Source: CABRXV01 sp900754955 (GTDB lineage Bacteria > Actinomycetota > Coriobacteriia > Coriobacteriales > Eggerthellaceae). From it: a DNA stretch of 9,867 nucleotides. The stretch is from NCBI GenBank assembly GCA_902475005.1, contig CABRXV010000074.1, forward strand, positions 1-9,867, in the 5' to 3' direction. Below, piece after piece: positions 1 through 6,546 of the stretch (position 1 is the first letter of the stretch; every line of letters begins with the position of its first letter). A program made the position numbers and the translations under genes. The notes under the pieces are model-generated. The model was not told the DNA's origin, searched no databases, and saw nothing but the letters and a program-made list of their open reading frames with translations.

Positions 1-2381
1 ATACTCCTCGTCGCTTCCCTTGCCCGTACGGCGCACGAGATAGCACTGGTGAATGCGCGGGTTGCGCTCGAAATCGTGCGGGATCGTCTGCGCGGTGATG
101 TCCTCGAGCGCCACGCCGTAGCGCTCGAGCTGCTCGAGGTCGGGCTTGAACGTGCGCAGATTGCACGAAAACACGCCCACGCCGCCCTCGGCCAGCAAAC
201 GAGACACGCCGATGAGCAGCTCGACATGATCGCGCTGCACGTCCCACGTGCGGTGGCCCATTGCCTTCGAGTTGGAAAACGTCGGCGGATCGACGAAGAT
301 CACGTCGTAGGTCCAGTGACGGCGGCGCGCATCGCGGATCCAGCGCATCACATCGGAACGTACGAACTGATGCGGCGAGCGCTCGCCCTCGTGCGGCTTG
401 CGACGATCGTCAGGATCGTCGATGAAGCCATTGATGAACATGTTGCGTTTCGCCCAGTCGAGATAGGTCTGCGACAAGTCGACCGTGGTCGTCTGCGCAG
501 CGCCGCCCGCAGCCGCCTGCACCGTCGCCACGCCGGTGTACGCGAACAGATTGAGGAAGCGCTTGCCCTTCGCCATGTCGCGCAGCATCATGCGCGTGGG
601 ACGGTGGTCGAGGAAGATGCCCGTGTCGAGGTAACCCTTGAGATCGACCTCGAGCACACACTCGACCTCGCCCGTGTACGTGATGTAGGAGCGACGACGC
701 TCGCTGCTGTACTGCGAGCCGCCCTTCGAGCGCTCGCGCACCTTCGAGAACACGTGGTCGGGACGCACGCCGAGGACGGCCGGCACGATGGCGAGCACGT
801 CGTTGAAGCGACGCCGCGCCACGATCGGATCGATGGACGTCGGCGCCTGGTACTCGGCGACATGCACGTACGTCTTACCGTGCGCATCACCCGCGCCCTC
901 GTAGATGTCGATCGCGGCGTTGTATTCGGGCAGGTCGGCGTCGTAAACGCGGTAGCACATGATGCCCTCGCGCTCGGCCCACTTGCGACGCTCCTTGTAC
1001 ACCTTGCGCAGGCGCGCAGCGAACTGCTCGGCGCCCTCGTTGTTCACGTCGACCACATGATCGGCACCACCGCGCAAATCGGGAATTGTGAGGCTGTAAA
1101 GCTCCGCCGGCGGCTCCTCGAACACCTCAAGCTGCTGCTCGATGTGGCCGAAGCCCACGGAGAGGTTCACCGCAGGCTCGGCGTTGAAGCGGAACGCCAT
1201 GCTCGTCTTCGCCATGCGCGCAAAATGCGATCCCTCAGGCGACGTGCGCACAGCCGCCATGTAGGCGGACAGCTCGGTCACCGCACGCGCGTCGTCGGGG
1301 CTGCGGTCGACCGGCATGACCGTCGCCACGAGCGTGGCCGGACCCGACGCGCCCGCATCACCCTCAGTGCCGCCCTGCGCGCGCGTCAGCTGCGCCACGC
1401 GCTCGACGATAGGCCCCACCTCGTCGAACGACGCCGCCTCGATGCTCGCCACCGCGCGCAGGCCCGCCGTGCGCAGGCGCATGCGCGCCCGCGAGATGGC
1501 GGGAGACGATGCCGAGACGCCCACAATCCTCACGCGGTCCTTGTCGGGCGCATCGGAGGTCTTCTCGGCTCCCGACGCCTCCATGAGGCGCGCAAAGCCC
1601 TCTTCGTAGCGCTTCTCGGCCTTCGCGTGAATGCGCTGCCACGCCTTCTCGTCGTGAAGCGCCCATCCCGAGAAGCCCCATGAACCGCGCAGCAGGCTCG
1701 GCGCAAGGTCGGCCGCCATACCCGCCGCCTCGCAGATGAGGAAGCCCGCATCGCAAGCGGGGTCGACGATGCTCCAACCCTGTGCGAGCAGCTCGGGCGC
1801 ATGACAGCTCACGAGGAGGCCGGCCGCCTGGGCGCAGGCAAGCTCGGAATCGTCGCCGTCGCGTCCGTCGAAGTACGGACGGCGGTGCAGCGACCCGCCC
1901 GCAAGATCGATCGACACCGTCGCGCGCGTCTCGCGCAGACGCACGTCGATGTGCAAGTCGGCATTGCGCGGGTCGACGTTGGGTCGCACGCCGAGCTTGG
2001 TGCGCATGCGATCGCACAGCGCGTCCTTCACCTTCATGGCGGTGAACTGCGAATTGCGCAGCTGCTCGTTCGTGCCGCGGGCCCGCACGGCGATGCTCGC
2101 CCCGGGTGCCACGAGCTCCTCCCACGGCAGCGCGAACACCTTCGCATACAGCTCGTCGGCATCGGCCACGTCGATGCGACCCACGACCGCCATCACACGC
2201 GAGGCGACGCGCGTCCACAGGCACACGAGCTCGGCCTCGCCGCCGTGCCGAAGAACGCCACACCGCCGCCGAGTGGACGCGTACGCTTGATGCCGAAGGA
2301 TTGGATCTCCTCGGCAAGCGTCGCCTCGAAGCCCGGCAGACACGTGGCGAAGAACTCGAGGTCTTTCAAATCAAGGGACAT
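1..2381 (-). CDS. rlmKL: Fused 23S rRNA methyltransferase RlmKL (RlmL-like + RlmK), frameshifted, 3' end just outside window
   Basis: This gene matches the bifunctional RlmKL family, which in E. coli makes m2G2445 (RlmL half) and m7G2069 (RlmK half) in 23S rRNA. The chosen ATG at 2381 has GGAG six bases upstream. Read with one frame change there are about 793 codons; E. coli RlmKL has 702. Order: a family N-terminus (DLEFFATCLPGFEATLAEEI), a THUMP-like region (about residues 60-165, with ARGTNEQLRNSQFTAMK), an RlmL-like Rossmann domain (about 170-390), then an RlmK domain with ECYR-like MCYRVYDADLPEYN, SAM motif NLFAYTGVATVQA (about 611) and DPPTFSNS (about 697). It ends in-window at the family C-terminus (DFERNPRIHQCYLV), so few codons are missing. 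Two oddities are visible. The first 45 or so codons are in a different frame from the rest, switching near 2239-2246. The RlmL half has lost its key motifs, while RlmK looks intact. Identity is very likely; activity of the RlmL half is doubtful. Confidence 0.9.
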
Positions 2382-2398
2382 GCTTCTCTCCCACCTTC

Positions 2399-2425
2399 AA
2401 AAGCGGCGCCTCCCTGCGGCGCCGC
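2399..2425 (-). terminator. Rho-independent terminator-like hairpin between rpoD and rlmKL
   Basis: On the minus strand GCGGCGCC and GGCGCCGC form a perfect 8-bp stem (2425-2418 with 2410-2403) around a 7-base loop, followed directly by TTTT (2402-2399). It lies 54 bases past the rpoD stop and most simply ends rpoD transcription. Only 17 bases separate the T-run from the rlmKL ATG, and that space holds the ribosome binding site, so the hairpin is also in the rlmKL leader if rlmKL is transcribed from upstream. Confidence 0.8.
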
Positions 2426-2447
2426 GTTGTGCGCTCATACAATTCGA

Positions 2448-2465
2448 CCCCGCCGGGAAGCGGGG
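2448..2465 (-). terminator. Second GC hairpin after rpoD, weak terminator candidate
   Basis: CCCCGC and GCGGGG pair as a 6-bp stem with a 6-base loop, 13 bases after the rpoD stop codon. The following minus-strand bases (TCGAATTGT) are not a proper T-run, so on its own it is a weak terminator. It may instead protect the rpoD 3' end or act with the stronger hairpin at 2399-2425. Confidence 0.4.
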
Positions 2466-2478
2466 CCGAACGTCAAAC

Positions 2479-3708
2479 CTAATCGTCCAGGAAGTCCTTC
2501 AGCTTGCTTGACCGCGACGGATGGCGCAGCTTCGCCAGCGTCTTGCTCTCGATCTGGCGAATGCGCTCGCGCGTTACGCCGAACTCGCGGCCGACTTCCT
2601 CGAGCGTGCGCGGATGGCCGTCTTCAAGGCCGAAGCGCAGGCTGATCACCTTGCGCTCGCGCTCGGCGAGCCCGTCGAGCACCTTGCGCAGCTGCTCCTG
2701 CAGCATGCTGAACGCAGCGGCGTCGGGCGGCGCGACGGCAGCGTCGTCCTCGATGAAGTCGCCAAGCTGGGAGTCTTCCTCCTCGCCGATCGGCGTCTCG
2801 AGGCTCACCGGCTCCTGGCTGATCTTCTGGATCTCGCGCACGCGCTCGGCAGGGAGATCCATCTCCTTGCCGATCTCCTCGGGAGTTGGCTCGCGACCGA
2901 GCTCCTGGAGCAGCTGGCGCTGGATGCGCACGAGCTTGTTGATCGTCTCGACCATGTGCACGGGAATGCGGATCGTGCGCGCCTGGTCGGCGATCGCACG
3001 CGTGATGGCCTGGCGGATCCACCACGTGGCGTACGTGGAGAACTTGAAGCCCTTCGTGTAGTCGAACTTCTCGACGGCGCGAATGAGACCGAGGTTGCCC
3101 TCCTGAATGAGATCGAGGAACAGCATGCCGCGGCCGACGTAGCGCTTGGCGATCGACACCACGAGGCGCAGGTTCGCCTCGATGAGCTGCTGCTTCGCGT
3201 CAAGACCCACCTGCTCGACACGCGAGAGGCGACGGCGCTCGCGGCGCTCAAGCTCGATCCCCTCGGCTTCGGCGCGCTCAAGCTCCTCGCCTGCCGCGAC
3301 GCCGGCCTCGATCTTCATCGCGAGGTCGATCTCCTCGGCGGCGGTGAGCAGCGGCACCTTGCCGATTTCCTTGAGATACATGCGCACGGGGTCGCCCGTG
3401 AGCATGGTGACGTTGGCGTCAGCGCTGCGCTTGCGGGCGCGCGTCTTGGTGCGCGCGGTGCGCACCTTCGGGAGCTGAACATCTACGGTTGCCTTGAGCT
3501 CCTCCTCGGGGATACCCTCGAGAAGATCTTCGTCGGAATCGATGCCAGCCTCAATCTTGTCCTCTGACAGACCCTCGGAGGATCCTTCCGTTGCGTTGGC
3601 AGGCGGCTCCTGCTCAAGCTCTTCGTCTTCCTCCTCGGTCACCTCGCTGACGACCTCGGGTTCCTTGACGTTTTTCTCCTCGGATTTCTTGGATGAGGCT
3701 TTTGCCAC
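2479..3708 (-). CDS. rpoD: Primary RNA polymerase sigma factor (sigma-70/SigA)
   Basis: This is the housekeeping sigma factor, which directs RNA polymerase core to -35/-10 promoters. I take the GTG at 3708 as start (409 residues) because AAAGGAAG lies just upstream at normal spacing and the product begins MAKASSKK; an in-frame ATG at 3738 would add ten residues but lacks such a site. Residues 1-75 are acidic and low-complexity, followed by a basic stretch (about 82-94, RTARTKTRARKR). Region 1.2 begins at DPVRMYLKEIGKVPLL (about 106). Region 2 spans about 172-245 with ANLRLVVSIAKRYVGRG, the core-binding DLIQEGNLGLIRAVEKFDY, and the -10 recognition FSTYATWWIRQAITRAI. Region 3 follows (PVHMVETINKL). 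The region 4.2 helix-turn-helix is about 370-396 (TLEEVGREFGVTRERIRQIE). All regions look intact and the position and completeness argue for the essential sigma rather than an alternative one. It has its own strong promoter downstream of coaX. Confidence 0.98.
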   Translation of the reverse strand: MAKASSKKSEEKNVKEPEVVSEVTEEEDEELEQEPPANATEGSSEGLSEDKIEAGIDSDEDLLEGIPEEELKATVDVQLPKVRTARTKTRARKRSADANVTMLTGDPVRMYLKEIGKVPLLTAAEEIDLAMKIEAGVAAGEELERAEAEGIELERRERRRLSRVEQVGLDAKQQLIEANLRLVVSIAKRYVGRGMLFLDLIQEGNLGLIRAVEKFDYTKGFKFSTYATWWIRQAITRAIADQARTIRIPVHMVETINKLVRIQRQLLQELGREPTPEEIGKEMDLPAERVREIQKISQEPVSLETPIGEEEDSQLGDFIEDDAAVAPPDAAAFSMLQEQLRKVLDGLAERERKVISLRFGLEDGHPRTLEEVGREFGVTRERIRQIESKTLAKLRHPSRSSKLKDFLDD

Positions 3709-3775
3709 GCGATCTTCCTTTCCGCGAAAGTCACCCATATGGGCATAGCTTCGCCATTATGGGCGCAAAGATACA

Positions 3776-3811
3776 GCGACTAATATTACACGTTGGCTTG
3801 CCTCAGTTCAA
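3776..3811 (-). promoter_or_regulatory. Sigma-70 type promoter of rpoD
   Basis: Minus strand: -35 TTGAAC (3811-3806), a 17-base spacer, and -10 TAATAT (3788-3783), with start expected near 3776. This is the best-matched promoter in the window and stands out as AT-rich in GC-rich surroundings. It lies wholly between the coaX stop and rpoD, giving rpoD a leader of about 68 bases to the GTG. Because the promoter resembles the consensus of the sigma factor it controls, autoregulation is plausible but only inferred. Confidence 0.75.
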
Positions 3812-3839
3812 GGGGCGAAAACGAGCGCAAGGTGAGCGG

Positions 3840-4612
3840 TCAGCCCCGATTGCGGCGGTAGAGCAGGTTGAGGCCCGCGAGCGTGAGGGCGGAATCGGTG
3901 CAGTCGATGCGCTTCGAGATGGCGACGAGTGAATCGGCCCCGTCGCCAGTGGCGACGACCTTCGTCTCGTAGCCGAGCTCGGCCCAGATGAGGTCGACGA
4001 GGCCGTCGATGCGCGCCGCCTCACCGAGCACGATGCCCGCCTGCATGGCCTCGCGCGTGTTCTTGCCGATCACGCTGCGCGGCGGGCGCACCTCCACCTC
4101 GGGCAGGCGCGCCGCCTCGCGGCTCACCGCGCGCGCCGCCGCGTCGAGGCCGGGCGCGATGATGCCGCCGACGAAGGCGCCCGTCTCGTCGAGCACCTAG
4201 AAGTTCGTCGTCCGAGATCGACCACCACCACAGGCGCGCCGTGGCGCTCCTTCGCCGCCACAAGGTCGGCGATGCGGTCGGATCCGATCTCGCCCGGATC
4301 GTTGTACTTCATCTTGAGACCCGTCTTAAGACCCGGCCCCACCACGAGCGGACGCTCGCCGCTGACGCGGGCGAGCACGGCGCGCCATACGGGCGCGAGG
4401 TCGGGCACCACGCACGAGAGAACCGCGCCGTCGACCGCGAGCGCGTCCTGCGCGGCGTATCCGCGCAGCGACATGACGCCCGCGAGCGCGACGAGCACCT
4501 CGTCGGGCGTCGTCTGCTTGCGCGTGGAGAGCGTCCACGAGGCAGCAAGGTCGTCGCTTTCAAACAGGCCGAGGTTCGTATGCGTGTTGCCCACATCCAC
4601 CGCGAGGATCAT
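3840..4612 (-). pseudogene. coaX: Type III pantothenate kinase, interrupted by frameshift and TAG
   Basis: CoaX phosphorylates pantothenate with ATP, the first step of coenzyme A synthesis, in the cytoplasm. The start chosen is ATG at 4612 because the family begins with the phosphate-binding DxGNT, here MILAVDVGNTHTNLGLF; upstream in-frame starts add non-family sequence. The 5' part (4612 to about 4214, 133 residues) holds the PAN/catalytic GSDR motif in NDPGEIGSDRIADLVAA and stops making sense after VVVVDLG. The rest (about 4211-3840) reads in another frame, with TAG at 4199-4197, then family sequence VLDETGAFVGGIIAPGLDAA, VIGKNTREAMQAGI and a normal end. Together the parts give about 255 residues, the usual length. 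The family motif at the junction is DxGTATTFDV; here it reads DLG, shift, TTNF, stop, VLDE, so about four bases are missing and one codon is changed. This is either real inactivation or sequence error; since the remainder is well conserved, error or very recent mutation is likelier. It is encoded just upstream of rpoD. Confidence 0.88.
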
Positions 4613-4632
4613 CCGATGCCGCCCTTTCCGAC

Positions 4633-4659
4633 GCGTTTCCGAAACGCCCGCCACGGGCG
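4633..4659. repeat. Two overlapping inverted repeats in the coaX leader
   Basis: GCGTTTCCGAAACGC (4633-4647) is a palindrome with 7-base arms about a central C. It shares three bases with CGCCCG-CCA-CGGGCG (4645-4659), a 6-bp stem with a 3-base loop. Both lie between the predicted coaX transcription start (about 4664) and its ATG. As DNA, the first could be an operator; as RNA, the two hairpins exclude each other. Neither reading can be settled from sequence. Confidence 0.55.
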
Positions 4660-4670
4660 CGTTTTCGAGG

Positions 4671-4699
4671 ATTATACTGTACGCCGTCTGTTCGGTAAC
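4671..4699 (-). promoter_or_regulatory. Candidate coaX promoter, consensus -10
   Basis: The minus strand has a perfect -10 TATAAT at 4676-4671. At 17 bases spacing the -35 position reads GTTACC (4699-4694), a poor match. Start would be near 4664, 52 bases before the coaX ATG. The plus strand has an overlapping TATACT at 4673-4678 that could be the -10 of the divergent transporter gene, also with a weak -35. Confidence 0.55.
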
Positions 4700-4703
4700 C
4701 CGA

Positions 4704-4739
4704 CTTCCCATCAGGGGGAAGCGGATATACGCGAAGGAG
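4704..4739 (+). promoter_or_regulatory. OPT gene leader: hairpin and ribosome binding site
   Basis: CTTCCC (4704-4709) can pair with GGGAAG (4716-4721) over a 6-base loop. It is followed by AAGGAG (4734-4739), a strong Shine-Dalgarno four bases before the ATG at 4744, which fixes the start. The hairpin does not cover the ribosome binding site. Confidence 0.5.
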
Positions 4740-4743
4740 CAAC

Positions 4744-6471
4744 ATGAACCTCACGCAAGGTCAACTGACCGTGCGCGGAGCCGTCGTCGGCTGCATCGGC
4801 TGCGCCGTAATTACGGCGGCGTCCGCGTACACCGCGCTCAAGATGGGCGCACTCCCCTGGCCGATCATCTTCGCGGCCATCATCTCGCTTTTCTTCCTGA
4901 AGGCGCTCGGCAACACCAACCTGCATGAAGCCAACGTCACGCACACCATCATGTCGGCGGGGTCGATGGTAGCAGGAGGCCTTGCCTTCACCATTCCCGC
5001 CATCTGGATCGTGACGGGCAGCAACCCCGTCGACTGGCCCGCCATGCTCGCCGTGGCGATCGCCGGCGTGCTGCTCGGGCTCATCTGCATGGCGTATCTG
5101 CGCCGGCATTTCATCGAGGACGCCGCGCTCGAGTTCCCCATCGGACAGGCCGCCGCCGAAACCCTCAAGGCGGGCAACGCCGGCGGCAGAATCGGCGCGA
5201 AGCTGTTCGGCACTATGGGGCTTGCGGGCCTCTACACCTTCCTGCGCGACGGCCTCGGGCTGCTGCCCGCGATTTTCACGGGCGGCATCACGCTGCCGGG
5301 CATCTCGTTCGGCCTGTACAACTCGCCCATGATGCTCGCGATGGGCATCATGGTGGGCACCGCCTCGGTGGCCGTGTGGTTCGCGGGCGCGGTGTTCGCC
5401 AACTTCGGCATTGTGCTCGGCGGCACAGCGGCGGGCCTGTGGGACACCGCGTGCGCCCAGGGCATCACGCAGAGCCTCGGCATGGGCGTCATGATGGGCT
5501 GTGGATTCGGCGTCATCTTCAAGGACGTGCTGCCGAAGGGCGTGCGCCTGCTGCGCGGCTCGCGCAACCGCCAGCACGCGGCGACCCAGGCAGGTGCGAT
5601 GAGCGGCGAAGGCGACAACGCGCATGCGGGCGCGGGCACGCGGGACGGGCGCCCGCGGCGGCGGATTGGCGCAGGCGTGCTCGCGCTGCTCGGCTCGATC
5701 GCGGCGCTCGCGCTCTGCATGCTCGCAGGCGTCGGACCTGTGCCGAGCATCGTCGTGGTCGCCTTCTCCTGGGTGACATGTGCAATGGCCGCGCAGAGCG
5801 TCGGGCAAACCGGCATCGACCCCATGGAGATCTTCGGCCTCATCGTACTGCTCGCCATCGCGGCGTTCTCGGACACCCCGCTCGTGCAGCTGTTCTTCGT
5901 GGCGGCGGTGATCGCCATCGCGTGCGGCCTCGCGGGCGACGTGATGAACGATTTCAAGGCGGGTCACATCCTCGGCACCGACCCGAAGGCGCAGTGGCTC
6001 GGCCAGGCGATCGGCGGCGTGCTCGGCGCGGTCGTGGCCTCCGCCGTCATGATGGTCATCGCCGCCGCCTACGGCCCCGAGGCGTTCGGCGCCGACGGCA
6101 CGTTCATCGCCACGCAGGCGTCGGTGGTCGCCACGATGGTCACGGGCATCCCCAACGTTGCCGCATTCGCCATCGGCCTTGCAGCGGGCGTGGCGCTCTA
6201 CTTCGCGAAGGCGCCCGTGATGATGCTCGGTCTCGGCATCTACCTGCCGTTCTACATGTCGGCCACGGCAGCGCTCGGCATGGTGGCGAAGCTCGTCTAC
6301 GACGCCGTGGGAAGGCGGCGCCGCGCCGAACTCGACGAGGAGCAGGCCGCGCGCGCCGCTCGGCGCCACGACGAGTCGGGCACCGTCATGGCCTCGGGGC
6401 TGCTCGGCGGCGAGTCGATCGTCGGCGTGCTCGTGGCGCTCGCCTCGGTGGCAGCGGGAATCGCGCTCTAG
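4744..6471 (+). CDS. OPT-family oligopeptide (or metal-chelate) transporter
   Basis: This is a polytopic inner-membrane protein of 575 residues from the oligopeptide transporter (OPT) family, proton-coupled importers of small peptides or, in some branches, iron chelates; the substrate cannot be read from sequence. Family features are visible: ASAYTALKMGALPWPIIFA near the N-terminus, the block GNTNLHEANVTHTIMSAGS (about residues 56-74), EDAALEFPIGQAAAETL, LYNSPMMLAMGIMVG, and AGDVMNDFKAGHILGTDPKA (about 398-416), and a final GLLGGESIVGV helix. Most of the protein is long runs of A, G, L, V, I and M consistent with about a dozen or more membrane spans. A hydrophilic, basic loop at about residues 260-305 (RLLRGSRNRQH to DGRPRRR) divides two halves, as does another at about 527-550; both are probably cytoplasmic. 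It reads without interruption and has a strong ribosome binding site. It stands alone: divergent from coaX and convergent with priA across 75 bases. Confidence 0.92.
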   Translation: MNLTQGQLTVRGAVVGCIGCAVITAASAYTALKMGALPWPIIFAAIISLFFLKALGNTNLHEANVTHTIMSAGSMVAGGLAFTIPAIWIVTGSNPVDWPAMLAVAIAGVLLGLICMAYLRRHFIEDAALEFPIGQAAAETLKAGNAGGRIGAKLFGTMGLAGLYTFLRDGLGLLPAIFTGGITLPGISFGLYNSPMMLAMGIMVGTASVAVWFAGAVFANFGIVLGGTAAGLWDTACAQGITQSLGMGVMMGCGFGVIFKDVLPKGVRLLRGSRNRQHAATQAGAMSGEGDNAHAGAGTRDGRPRRRIGAGVLALLGSIAALALCMLAGVGPVPSIVVVAFSWVTCAMAAQSVGQTGIDPMEIFGLIVLLAIAAFSDTPLVQLFFVAAVIAIACGLAGDVMNDFKAGHILGTDPKAQWLGQAIGGVLGAVVASAVMMVIAAAYGPEAFGADGTFIATQASVVATMVTGIPNVAAFAIGLAAGVALYFAKAPVMMLGLGIYLPFYMSATAALGMVAKLVYDAVGRRRRAELDEEQAARAARRHDESGTVMASGLLGGESIVGVLVALASVAAGIAL

Positions 6472-6546
6472 TCGCGCAACGCATGCGGCGTGCACGGCAG
6501 GACCGCACCCGCGACGACGTCGCGCGTGGCGCCGCCGCAGTCCCCG

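Noticed and set aside
49..1683. A 544-codon plus-strand frame opposite rlmKL.
   Set aside because: Composition is typical of the antisense shadow of a GC-rich gene, and the minus strand matches RlmKL throughout.
1364..2317. A 317-codon minus-strand frame inside rlmKL.
   Set aside because: It is Arg/Ala-rich with no family features; the neighbouring frame carries continuous RlmKL homology over the same bases.
3734..3743. Palindrome CCCATATGGG as an operator over the rpoD leader.
   Set aside because: It is only ten bases with no second copy; too little to support a binding site.
4197..4213. Programmed frameshifting or stop read-through as an explanation for coaX.
   Set aside because: No slippery heptamer or downstream pseudoknot is seen, and the motif also lacks about one codon, which recoding would not repair.
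4711..6495. A 594-codon open frame on the minus strand opposite the OPT gene.
   Set aside because: Its product is His/Arg/Ala-rich with no recognisable domain, and the opposite strand encodes a clear OPT transporter. Long antisense frames are expected in GC-rich coding DNA.
6472..6546. Possible bidirectional terminator between OPT and priA.
   Set aside because: GCGAC-GAC-GTCGC is a short palindrome (6512 region) but no T-run follows on either strand and the stem is only about five pairs, so I cannot call a terminator.
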